Origin: Actinomycetota bacterium | Lineage (GTDB): Bacteria > Actinomycetota > Actinomycetes > S36-B12 > UBA5976 | Length of the DNA: 13,507 nucleotides | Assembly: GCA_947373075.1 (NCBI GenBank) | Contig: CANBWF010000027.1 | Location: forward strand, 1 to 13,507 | Direction of reading: 5' to 3' | Shown: positions 7,959-13,507 of the stretch, piece after piece | How positions within the stretch are numbered: the first letter of the stretch is position 1 | Layout of the letters: each line of letters starts with the position of its first letter | Made by a program: the position numbers and the translations under genes | The notes under the pieces: generated by a model | Database searches by the model: none | Told to the model about the DNA's origin: nothing | The model's input: only the letters and a program-made list of their open reading frames with translations

Positions 7959-9610
7959 CCGATGGTCCATTGATTGTCCAAAGTGACAAAACCCTGCTCT
8001 TAGAAATAGACCACGCGCAAAGTGTTGAATGTCGGCAGGCCATAGCCCCGTTTGCCGAACTAGAACGAGCACCGGAACACATACACACTTACCGAATTAC
8101 TCCACTAGGGCTCTGGAATGCCCGTGCTGCTGGCCACGATGCTGAGAGTGTTGTTGACACATTGCTGAAGTATTCACGCTACCCAGTTCCGCACGCTCTG
8201 CTAATAGACGTTGCTGAGACGATGTCGCGTTATGGGCGCTTGCAACTTCACATGCATCCATCGCACGGTTTAGTTTTGCAGGCAACTGATGTGAATGTTC
8301 TTGAAGAAGTATTGCGTTCTAAAAAAGTAATTCCATTAATCGGTAAGCGCTTGGACGAACAAACTGTTGTAGTTCACCCGAGCGAGCGTGGGCATCTAAA
8401 ACAAGTTCTGCTGAAACTGGGCTGGCCCGCTGAAGATTTGGCGGGATATGTTGATGGTGAAGCGCATCCGATTGCATTGAGTGATTCGGCTTGGACACTG
8501 CGCCCTTACCAACAAGAAGCCGTTGATGGGTTCTGGCATGGCGGCAGTGGTGTTGTGGTGTTGCCTTGTGGTGCTGGTAAGACAATCGTTGGCGCAGCAG
8601 CGATGGCAACTGCTGGTGCAACAACTTTGATCTTGGTGACAAACACGGTGTCTGCTCGTCAGTGGAAAGCTGAGCTATTGAAGCGAACCACACTTACTGA
8701 AGAAGAAATCGGTGAATACTCAGGCGCTCGCAAAGAGATCCGCCCAGTAACAATCGCCACATATCAAGTGATGACCACGCGGCGACAAGGTGTTTATGCG
8801 CATCTTGAATTATTCGATGCTCGCGATTGGGGTTTGATTATTTATGACGAAGTCCATCTTTTGCCAGCACCAGTATTTAGATTCACCGCAGACATTCAGG
8901 CACGGCGTCGTTTGGGCTTAACGGCCACTCTTGTGCGTGAGGACGGCATGGAGGGCGAAGTATTTTCGCTAATCGGACCGAAGCGTTACGACGCACCTTG
9001 GAAAGACATTGAGGCGCAGGGTTACATTGCACCTGCCGAATGTGTTGAAGTCAGAGTTTCATTACCTGAGGCGGAGCGACGCGCTTACTCAATTGCCGAG
9101 GCTGAAGATAGATACCGGATGGCTGCAACAACAAGGTCCAAGAATCGAATCGTTGAGCACTTAGTTAATAAACATCCTGAAGATCACGTTCTCGTAATTG
9201 GACAGTACTTAGATCAATTGGATGAACTGGGCGAACACCTAGGCGTGCCGATTATTACGGGTGCAACACCAGTTAAAGAGCGTGAACGTCTTTTCCAATC
9301 ATTCCGGGATGGTGAAACTCGAGTTCTTGTCGTTAGTAAAGTTGCGAACTTTAGTGTTGATCTGCCTGAGGCTGGAGTTGCAATTCAAGTAAGTGGAACT
9401 TTTGGATCGCGCCAAGAAGAAGCGCAACGACTTGGTCGCGTACTTCGACCAAAGGGAGACAAACGCAAAGCTCACTTCTACACAATCGTTACTCGCGACA
9501 CCGTTGATGCCGACTACGCTGCGCATCGTCAGCGCTTTCTTGCCGAGCAAGGTTATGCCTACAACATCATTGATGCCGATGACCTGTTGTATGGTCCGAA
9601 GTCAGACTAG
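7955..9610 (+). CDS. DNA repair helicase XPB (bacterial, superfamily 2)
   Basis: An ATP-dependent 3'-5' DNA helicase/translocase of the XPB family, 551 residues, full length for bacterial members. Residues ~7-160 form an N-terminal domain resembling the one in the upstream protein. The SF2 core follows: Q-like TLRPYQQEAV (181-190), Walker A LPCGAGKT (203-210), DEVH box (298-301), motif III TAT (323-325) followed by the XPB-type RED motif (328-330), motif V SKVANFSVDLPEA (461-473) and motif VI QRLGRVLRP (491-499). All catalytic residues appear intact. GAAGGGG upstream and the ATGA overlap with the previous gene ensure coupled translation. In eukaryotes and archaea XPB serves transcription-coupled opening and excision repair; the bacterial role is less clear. 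Unlike archaeal loci, no Bax1-type nuclease is visible beside it. Confidence 0.93.
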   Translation: MTDGPLIVQSDKTLLLEIDHAQSVECRQAIAPFAELERAPEHIHTYRITPLGLWNARAAGHDAESVVDTLLKYSRYPVPHALLIDVAETMSRYGRLQLHMHPSHGLVLQATDVNVLEEVLRSKKVIPLIGKRLDEQTVVVHPSERGHLKQVLLKLGWPAEDLAGYVDGEAHPIALSDSAWTLRPYQQEAVDGFWHGGSGVVVLPCGAGKTIVGAAAMATAGATTLILVTNTVSARQWKAELLKRTTLTEEEIGEYSGARKEIRPVTIATYQVMTTRRQGVYAHLELFDARDWGLIIYDEVHLLPAPVFRFTADIQARRRLGLTATLVREDGMEGEVFSLIGPKRYDAPWKDIEAQGYIAPAECVEVRVSLPEAERRAYSIAEAEDRYRMAATTRSKNRIVEHLVNKHPEDHVLVIGQYLDQLDELGEHLGVPIITGATPVKERERLFQSFRDGETRVLVVSKVANFSVDLPEAGVAIQVSGTFGSRQEEAQRLGRVLRPKGDKRKAHFYTIVTRDTVDADYAAHRQRFLAEQGYAYNIIDADDLLYGPKSD

Positions 9611-9622
9611 ACCACGAATTGC

Positions 9623-9952
9623 TTAAATTGCGGTTGAGCTGCCAACCAATGTGGTGTGTTCCCATTTCCACTTATAAATTCGTGGACCAACCCAAAATGA
9701 ATAAATTCCAACGGTGATAATGATCAGCAGGAACCACTTGATCCATAGACCGAACAAACCAAAACCAGAACCCGTGAATTCCAACTGCTGGCCGTCAATG
9801 AACGAGTGCTTTGCCCGCCAACGCTCGCGCAAAACCAAGGCAAATGGGTAACAAATTCCCAGTGTGAATACTGTGATTAGAATCCCTAAGATTGCGGTAC
9901 CGAAATAAGTTCCAGCTCCACCATCAAAAGTAAATCGGCCATCTCGTGCCAT
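9623..9952 (-). CDS. Short DUF898 (YjgN-like) membrane protein
   Basis: A 109-residue protein opening with FTFDGGAGTYFGTAILGILITVFTLGICYPFA, then RERWRAKHSFIDGQQLEFTGSG, and a second membrane block ending VGIYSFWVGPRIYKWKWEHT. The F.G....YFG, TLGICYP and TLI/VGIYSFW pieces are the hallmarks of DUF898, normally a longer multi-pass family; this is about one repeat unit with two membrane regions (16-38 and 66-88). AGGAG lies 5 bases from the ATG. The gene is convergent with XPB (12 bases between stops) and is separated from the DoxX-like gene by a strong hairpin. Function unknown. It could alternatively be described as a small DUF898-like protein typical of gram-positives rather than a truncation. 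Confidence 0.7.
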   Translation of the reverse strand: MARDGRFTFDGGAGTYFGTAILGILITVFTLGICYPFALVLRERWRAKHSFIDGQQLEFTGSGFGLFGLWIKWFLLIIITVGIYSFWVGPRIYKWKWEHTTLVGSSTAI

Positions 9953-10002
9953 TGTGTCTCCTGAAAGATTGTAAAAACAATGTTGTGGTTACACACTACA
10001 AA

Positions 10003-10048
10003 CAAAACTAGCCAGTTCCGAGCACAAACTGTGCGGAACTGGCTAGTT
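10003..10048 (-). terminator. Long-stem intrinsic terminator after the DoxX-like gene
   Basis: Arms AACTAGCCAGTTCCG (10006-10020) and CGGAACTGGCTAGTT (10034-10048) are perfectly complementary, with a further CAC/GTG pairing in the tip. On the minus strand the stem is followed by TTTTGTTTG. It starts about 20 bases after the doxX stop and precedes the DUF898 gene. Confidence 0.8.
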
Positions 10049-10067
10049 GGGAAATTGTTACTAGGTA

Positions 10068-10424
10068 TTAACTCAGATTTGAATTGATTAGAACTGTCGT
10101 AGCGATTGAGATAAGTGCCAAAACGAATGCTGGTGCAAATGCCGCAAACTTGTCCTTGACGCGTAGGTGTGAAATTACAGCGCCAATGAAGTAAAGCGAA
10201 AGCCCAGTTGCTGCCGCAACGGCTAGCGGATGGAATTTCAGACCAATTAACAGGCCGGCAGCTGCAGCTAATTCAAGGGCAGCCAAAAGCGGCACCTGGT
10301 TTGGCTTGACACCAACATTTGTTAATGGCTCAATCGCCTTCGGATCTTTGCGCAGCTTGCCAATTGCAGAGAATGTAGAAATCAGGACCAGTAGCCCGAG
10401 CAATACATAGGTCAAGGTTTTCAA
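10068..10424 (-). CDS. DoxX-like (DoxX_2 type) membrane protein
   Basis: A 118-residue integral membrane protein with four predicted helices (about 3-21, 44-62, 66-85, 94-113). The family-typical parts are LLVLISTFSAIGKLRKDPKA, where a helix is followed by a basic loop, and ELAAAAGLLIGLKFHPLAVAAA. DoxX-like proteins are linked to redox or thiol metabolism in some bacteria; no function can be assigned here. I place the start at the TTG at 10424: AAGGAG lies 5 bases upstream, the product then begins directly with the first helix, and the longer frame reaching 10535 would begin inside the groEL terminator and translate through a perfect inverted repeat. A terminator follows the gene, so it appears monocistronic. 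Confidence 0.75.
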   Translation of the reverse strand: MKTLTYVLLGLLVLISTFSAIGKLRKDPKAIEPLTNVGVKPNQVPLLAALELAAAAGLLIGLKFHPLAVAAATGLSLYFIGAVISHLRVKDKFAAFAPAFVLALISIATTVLINSNLS

Positions 10425-10444
10425 AAGTGCTCCTTCATAAGAAA

Positions 10445-10462
10445 ACCGAGCGTTTGCTCGGT
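10445..10462. promoter_or_regulatory. Perfect 7-4-7 inverted repeat: TetR-type operator or leader hairpin for doxX
   Basis: ACCGAGC (10445-10451) and GCTCGGT (10456-10462) are exact inverted arms around GTTT. The repeat lies 10 bases upstream of the AAGGAG site of the DoxX-like gene. The sequence type (ACCGAGC.../...GCTCGGT) resembles operators of TetR-family repressors; no TetR gene is in the window. The same sequence would also fold as a 7-bp RNA hairpin with an AAAC loop on the minus strand. Confidence 0.6.
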
Positions 10463-10513
10463 CGATGGTATTTGAAAGTACAGCAAAGAACTTCCAATCT
10501 TTATTCCCGAGAC

Positions 10514-10551
10514 AAAAAATTAGCCCCCACACCAATCGGTATGGGGGCTAA
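10514..10551 (-). terminator. Intrinsic terminator of groEL
   Basis: TTAGCCCCCA (10520-10529) and TGGGGGCTAA (10542-10551) form a 10-bp GC-rich stem whose loop pairs further (ACC/GGT). On the minus strand it is followed immediately by six T residues (10519-10514), 17 bases beyond the groEL stop. Textbook rho-independent form. Confidence 0.9.
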
Positions 10552-10567
10552 CTAAAGCTTGTTGGAC

Positions 10568-12184
10568 TTAGAAGTCCATCTCGCCGCCACCTGGCATTGC
10601 AGGAGCTGACTTCTCTGGCCGATCTGCAATTACTGCTTCGGTGGTTAGGAACAATGCTGCGATAGATGCTGCGTTCTGCAATGCGCTACGAGTCACCTTG
10701 GCTGGATCGATGATGCCAGCCTTGATTAGATCTACGTATTCGCCAGTTGCAGCGTTAAGTCCGAAACCTGATTCCAAGTTACGAACCTTCTCAGCAACAA
10801 CTCCGCCTTCAAGACCTGCGTTGGTTGCAATCTGCTTCAATGGTGCTTCGACTGCAACTTTCACAATGTTTGCGCCGACCGCTTCTTCCCCTTCAAGTAC
10901 AAGTGTCTTGAATGCTTTTTCAGAAGCCTGAAGCAATGCAACGCCACCACCGGCAACGATGCCTTCTTCAACAGCAGCTTTCGCGTTACGAACAGCATCT
11001 TCAATGCGGTGCTTGCGTTCTTTAAGTTCAACTTCAGTTGCTGCGCCAGCCTTGATAACTGCCACGCCGCCAGCAAGTTTAGCTAGACGCTCCTGCAACT
11101 TCTCGCGGTCGTAATCGCTATCAGACTTTTCAATCTCGTTACGAATCTGTGAAACGCGACCAGCAATCTGGTCTGCATCGCCAGAGCCCTCGACGATTGT
11201 GGTTTCGTCCTTGGTTACGACTACCTTGCGGGCTTTACCAAGAAGTTCAATGTCGGTGTTCTCAAGTTTCAAGCCAACTTCTTCGCTGATTACCTGAGCG
11301 CCAGTCAAGATTGCGATGTCCTGCAACATTGCCTTACGACGATCTCCAAAGCCTGGTGCCTTAACAGCTACTGAACGGAAGTTACCGCGGATCTTGTTAA
11401 CTACAAGAGTTGCAAGTGCTTCGCCTTCAACATCTTCAGCAATGATCGCAAGTGGCTTGCCACTTTGCATAACCTTTTCCAAAACTGGAACTAGATCTTT
11501 TACTGACGAAATCTTTGAATTAGCAATCAGGATGTATGGATCTTCAAGAACCGTTTCCATGCGCTCTGGGTCGGTAACGAAGTAAGGGGAAATGTAACCC
11601 TTGTCGAAACGCATGCCTTCGGTTAGTTCAAGTTCAAGACAGAAGGTGTTGCTCTCTTCAACAGTGATAACGCCCTCTTTGCCAACTTTGTCCATTGCTT
11701 CGGCAATCATTTCGCCGATTTGTGGATCAGCAGCTGAGATAGATGCGGTTGCAGCAATCTGCTCTTTTGAATCAACCTTCTGTGCCATTGCAAGAAGTTC
11801 CGCACTGATAGCTTCAACAGCTTTTTCAATACCGCGCTTCAAAACCATTGGGTTTGCACCAGCAGCAACGTTGCGAAGACCTTCACGCACTAATGCTTGG
11901 GCAAGAACAGTCGCAGTTGTTGTGCCATCGCCAGCAACATCGTCTGTTTTCTTAGCAACCTCTTTAACAAGCTCTGCGCCGATTTTTTCGTATGGATCTT
12001 CTAGTTCGATTTCTTTAGCAATAGAAACGCCATCATTTGTGATGGTCGGAGCGCCCCATTTTTTCTCAAGCACAACATTGCGACCCTTTGGGCCAAGTGT
12101 GACGCGTACTGCATCAGCAAGTGTGTTCATTCCGCGCTCAAGTGCGCGACGGGCTTCCTCATCGAAAGCGATCATCTTTGACAT
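10568..12184 (-). CDS. groEL: 60 kDa chaperonin GroEL (stand-alone copy, groEL2-like)
   Basis: ATP-dependent protein-folding chaperonin, cytoplasmic 14-mer. The 538-residue product from ATG 12184 is full length: nucleotide-binding TLGPKGRN (29-36), TNDGVSIAKEI (49-59) and DVAGDGTTTATVLA (82-95); VIAEAMDKVGKEGVITVEE-type mid region; AGGGVALLQA in the C-terminal equatorial domain. The tail ends PGGGEMDF, a short version of the Gly/Met tail, as in the actinobacterial groEL2 branch rather than a His-rich groEL1 tail. I start at 12184 because AAGGAA lies upstream with normal spacing and MSKMIAFDEEAR is the usual N-terminus; a frame seven codons longer has no site. No groES is adjacent, so the co-chaperonin must be encoded elsewhere. 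Two CIRCE operators lie upstream. Confidence 0.97.
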   Translation of the reverse strand: MSKMIAFDEEARRALERGMNTLADAVRVTLGPKGRNVVLEKKWGAPTITNDGVSIAKEIELEDPYEKIGAELVKEVAKKTDDVAGDGTTTATVLAQALVREGLRNVAAGANPMVLKRGIEKAVEAISAELLAMAQKVDSKEQIAATASISAADPQIGEMIAEAMDKVGKEGVITVEESNTFCLELELTEGMRFDKGYISPYFVTDPERMETVLEDPYILIANSKISSVKDLVPVLEKVMQSGKPLAIIAEDVEGEALATLVVNKIRGNFRSVAVKAPGFGDRRKAMLQDIAILTGAQVISEEVGLKLENTDIELLGKARKVVVTKDETTIVEGSGDADQIAGRVSQIRNEIEKSDSDYDREKLQERLAKLAGGVAVIKAGAATEVELKERKHRIEDAVRNAKAAVEEGIVAGGGVALLQASEKAFKTLVLEGEEAVGANIVKVAVEAPLKQIATNAGLEGGVVAEKVRNLESGFGLNAATGEYVDLIKAGIIDPAKVTRSALQNAASIAALFLTTEAVIADRPEKSAPAMPGGGEMDF

Positions 12185-12235
12185 GTGTGATTCCTTTTGT
12201 GCCAAACGGTTTGGAGCCAGGGCTCCCGGATTTGA

Positions 12236-12262
12236 TTATCACTCGAACGGGCCGAGTGCTAA
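12236..12262. promoter_or_regulatory. CIRCE operator 1 (HrcA) over the probable groEL promoter
   Basis: TTATCACTC (12236-12244), nine bases, GAGTGCTAA (12254-12262): the right arm is exact and the left differs from the consensus TTAGCACTC at one base. On the minus strand the same bases contain TTAGCA and, 16 bases on, GATAAT, so the operator spans a plausible -35/-10 pair. HrcA binding would block groEL transcription until heat stress (established for CIRCE). Confidence 0.92.
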
Positions 12263-12270
12263 TACTATTG

Positions 12271-12297
12271 TTGGCACTCTGACCCCTAGAGTGCAAA
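12271..12297. promoter_or_regulatory. CIRCE operator 2 (HrcA), upstream copy
   Basis: TTGGCACTC (12271-12279), nine bases, GAGTGCAAA (12289-12297): one mismatch to consensus in each arm, correct 9-base spacing. Its start lies 35 bases from that of the first element. On the minus strand TTGCAC and, 18 bases on, AACAAT could be a second weak promoter. Confidence 0.85.
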
Positions 12298-12318
12298 TCG
12301 GGACGGGAATTTGGGCAT

Positions 12319-12356
12319 AATTAAAGGGCCTTAGGAAACCCTAAGACCCTTTAATT
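12319..12356. terminator. Terminator of the csp gene, possibly bidirectional
   Basis: Arms 12319-12335 and 12340-12356 form a 17-bp stem with one mismatch (AATTAAAGGGCCTTAGG side) and loop AAAC. On the minus strand, after csp, the stem ends in TTTAATT; on the plus strand it ends in TTTAATTTTTT. It insulates csp from groEL. Confidence 0.8.
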
Positions 12357-12365
12357 TTTTAAAAA

Positions 12366-12572
12366 TTAAGCTGAAGCTGGACGGACGTGTTCCGCCTGAG
12401 GGCCCTTTGGACCTTCGCCAATTTCGAACTCAACTCGCTGATCCTGCTCAAGAGTCTTGAATCCGTCAATCTCAATTGCTGAGTAATGAACGAATACATC
12501 GCGCTCGGTGCCATCAACTTCTACGAAGCCGTAGCCCTTTTCCTGATTGAACCACTTAACAGTGCCTAACAT
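12366..12572 (-). CDS. cspA: Cold-shock protein, CspA type (68 aa)
   Basis: A 68-residue stand-alone cold-shock domain that binds single-stranded RNA/DNA. It begins MLGTVKWFNQEKGYGFV, with RNP1 KGYGFV, RNP2 VFVHYSAI, and ends EHVRPASA, the common end for actinobacterial CspA. The reading frame stays open for 48 codons upstream (to 12716), but that part has no family resemblance and looks like leader; the family start at 12572 has AAAGAG a few bases upstream. A long structured leader of about 140 bases is what cold-shock mRNAs usually have. The gene lies between the CysO-like gene and groEL, an order I recall from Streptomyces; a terminator follows. Confidence 0.92.
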   Translation of the reverse strand: MLGTVKWFNQEKGYGFVEVDGTERDVFVHYSAIEIDGFKTLEQDQRVEFEIGEGPKGPQAEHVRPASA

Positions 12573-12716
12573 GGCATCTCTTTCTTTTGGGGGCGAACTA
12601 ACGTTTGCTAGTCCGGGCCTTGCTCCCTGCCCACCAAAGTGAGAGTTCGCAGCTTGCTCGCGAATCTGTGTCTTCGAGTCTTGCTCTCTAACTGACGTGC
12701 GCTTGCGGTCGACCAA
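12573..12716 (-). promoter_or_regulatory. Long 5' leader of cspA with repeated GAGCAAG motifs
   Basis: About 140 bases between the likely promoter region (GATACT near 12715-12720 as a weak -10) and the csp start. On the minus strand GAGCAAG occurs three times (TTGC cores on the plus strand at 12620, 12654, 12681) with related GCAA cores at 12605 and 12703. Several are flanked by short inverted arms: CGC...GCG, GGG...CCC and ACTAGC-AAAC-GTTAGT. This suggests a row of small hairpins in the mRNA leader. Promoter position is a guess. Confidence 0.5.
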
Positions 12717-12750
12717 GTATCACTCTATTGCACAAAATCGGAAACAAATC

Positions 12751-12771
12751 GCCAAAATTGCGATATTTGGC
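12751..12771 (-). terminator. Weak hairpin after the thrC-cysO unit
   Basis: GCCAAA (12751-12756) and TTTGGC (12766-12771) are inverted arms, with an additional AT/AT pairing inside and one bulged A. It begins 5 bases after the cysO stop on the minus strand and is followed by GATTTGTTT. AU-rich and short, so termination may be incomplete and some readthrough into csp is possible. Confidence 0.4.
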
Positions 12772-12776
12772 AGTAT

Positions 12777-13058
12777 TTAGCCACCAGCGACGGCAGGAAC
12801 TATCGAAATTTGTGCGCCGTCATTGAGAACTGAGGCTAATCCGTCTAAAAAACGAACATCGTCATCATTGATATATAAATTGATAAATCGACGTAATTTA
12901 CCTTCATCATCGATCAAACGGCCCTTAATTCCGGGCGCAGCAACCTCGAGCGAATCAATTGCATCCTGCAACGTGCCACCGGTTGCTTCGATCTCCACAG
13001 TTGCAGAACCACCTGTGTAGGTGCGAAGGATGGTCGGGATTCGAATTGAAATACTCAT
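12777..13058 (-). CDS. cysO: CysO-like sulfur carrier protein (MoaD/ThiS ubiquitin-like fold)
   Basis: A 93-residue ubiquitin-like protein ending AVAGG, the di-glycine tail that is activated and thiocarboxylated in this superfamily. Length and sequence (SIRIPTILRTYTGGS near the start, RFINLYINDDDVRFLDGLAS in the middle, VPAVAGG at the end) closely resemble mycobacterial CysO, which donates sulfur to O-phosphoserine in CysM-dependent cysteine synthesis. The protein already ends in GG, so no processing is required. The gene overlaps thrC by ATGA and is thus translationally coupled to it; no cysM or Mec protease gene is in the window. A MoaD-like molybdopterin role is the alternative, but the CysO resemblance is stronger. 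Note that SerC, encoded in the same window, makes the phosphoserine that CysM would use. Confidence 0.82.
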   Translation of the reverse strand: MSISIRIPTILRTYTGGSATVEIEATGGTLQDAIDSLEVAAPGIKGRLIDDEGKLRRFINLYINDDDVRFLDGLASVLNDGAQISIVPAVAGG

Positions 13059-13507
13059 GACGCACTCTCAATCACACTTGTTACGGAATCAACATTTGGG
13101 GTAATTGTTGCACTGAACCCAGTGCCGGTGGACACAGCGTCAAGTGTTTTCAAACCTTCGCCAGTGTTCAAGATTACGGTCTCGGCCGTTGGGTCAAGCA
13201 AACCAGCAGCCAGCAGCTTGCGAGTTGTAGCCACAGTGACTCCGCCAGAAGTTTCGCCGAAGATTCCTTCACATTCGGCAAGCAAGCGAATGCCCTCAAC
13301 AACTTCTTCATCACTGACATCGCCCACGGCTCCGTTTGTACGCCGCACAGCGTCAAGGGCGTATGGGCCATCTGCAGGGTTGCCGATAGCAAGCGACTTA
13401 GCGATTGTGTCTGGCTTAACTGGGCGAACAACTTCATGGCCATCGCGCCAAGCGGCAGAAACTGGATTGCAACCAGTTGCCTGTGCGCCAAACACGCGAT
13501 AATCGTG
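13055..13507 (-). CDS. thrC: Threonine synthase, C-terminal 150 residues (5' end outside window)
   Basis: PLP enzyme that converts O-phosphohomoserine to threonine. The frame is open from the right edge of the window to the TGA at 13055-13057; only the C-terminal 150 residues are visible, starting HDYRVFGAQATGCNPVSAAW. Recognisable family parts are the QATGCNP stretch, KPDTIAKSLAIGNPADG, TNGAVGDVSDEEVVEGIRLLAECEGIFGETSGGVTVA, and the substrate/PLP-proximal ETSGG. The Schiff-base lysine would lie upstream of the window. The GTG at 13495 is internal, not the start. The stop overlaps the cysO ATG (ATGA), linking threonine synthesis and the sulfur carrier in one transcript. Confidence 0.9.
   Translation of the reverse strand, partial: HDYRVFGAQATGCNPVSAAWRDGHEVVRPVKPDTIAKSLAIGNPADGPYALDAVRRTNGAVGDVSDEEVVEGIRLLAECEGIFGETSGGVTVATTRKLLAAGLLDPTAETVILNTGEGLKTLDAVSTGTGFSATITPNVDSVTSVIESAS

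Noticed and set aside
9968..9973. TACAAT (minus strand) as -10 box of the DUF898 gene
   Set aside because: Transcription would start inside the Shine-Dalgarno; the sequence is part of a small ATTGT-TTTT-ACAAT repeat instead.
10425..10535. 37-codon N-terminal extension of the DoxX-like frame
   Set aside because: It would start inside the groEL terminator and translate through the perfect inverted repeat and the Shine-Dalgarno; the TTG at 10424 fits the family better.
12185..12205. Seven-codon longer groEL start
   Set aside because: No ribosome site in front of it; the extension is actually the AAGGAA-containing leader of the ATG at 12184.
11601..12320. 239-codon plus-strand frame opposite groEL
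   Set aside because: Low-complexity Ser/Ala-rich product fully antisense to a highly conserved gene; a shadow of groEL codon usage.
12573..12716. 48-codon N-terminal extension of the cspA frame
   Set aside because: The extension has no cold-shock family resemblance, the canonical MLGTVKWF start at 12572 has its own ribosome site, and the segment is better explained as mRNA leader.
1..13507. tRNA, rRNA, CRISPR array, insertion sequence, att site or integrase
   Set aside because: I looked for clover-leaf signatures, regularly spaced direct repeats, transposase motifs and terminal inverted repeats and saw none.

Overview
The window looks like a piece of a compact, low-GC actinobacterial chromosome. 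The phylum call rests on gene content: an actinobacterial-type SerC, DUF2530 and DUF3027 genes, a cold-shock protein with a C-terminal extension, a bacterial XPB helicase coupled to a helicase-associated protein, a stand-alone groEL under CIRCE control, and a thrC / CysO-like / csp / groEL order that I recall from high-GC actinobacteria. Base composition is visibly below 50% GC and intergenic gaps are short. A streamlined freshwater lineage such as acI/Nanopelagicales would fit, but that finer placement is inference.

Layout. 1-2432 (minus): the N-terminal 810 residues of a large secreted protein built from about eight prealbumin-like (carboxypeptidase-regulatory/Cna-B-like) repeats; its 3' end lies outside the window. 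2627-3763 (plus): serC. 3764-3853 (minus): a 29-codon ORF for a single-helix peptide. 3914-4186 (plus): a DUF2530 membrane protein whose last 30 codons overlap, antisense, the end of a DUF3027 gene (4094-4906, minus). The DUF3027 gene follows an extended cold-shock protein gene (4925-5308, minus). 5438-5626 (plus): a small membrane protein, then a translationally coupled pair, a helicase-associated protein with a WYL-like C-terminus (5661-7958) and XPB helicase (7955-9610).

9623-13507 is all minus strand. Read in the direction of transcription it is thrC (partial), a CysO-like sulfur carrier, cspA, groEL, a DoxX-like membrane protein and a short DUF898 protein. Strong hairpins separate csp from groEL, groEL from doxX, and doxX from the DUF898 gene, so these are mostly single-gene units; thrC-cysO is the coupled exception.

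Regulation is unusually readable. groEL has two tandem CIRCE operators (HrcA-type heat-shock control). Both cold-shock genes have structured leaders. The DoxX gene has a perfect 7-4-7 inverted repeat, either a TetR-type operator or a leader hairpin, between its probable promoter and its ribosome binding site. The best candidate for an under-described system is the XPB pair: both proteins carry what looks like the same domain (C-terminal half of the partner, N-terminus of XPB), they overlap by ATGA, and the partner ends in a WYL-like module.
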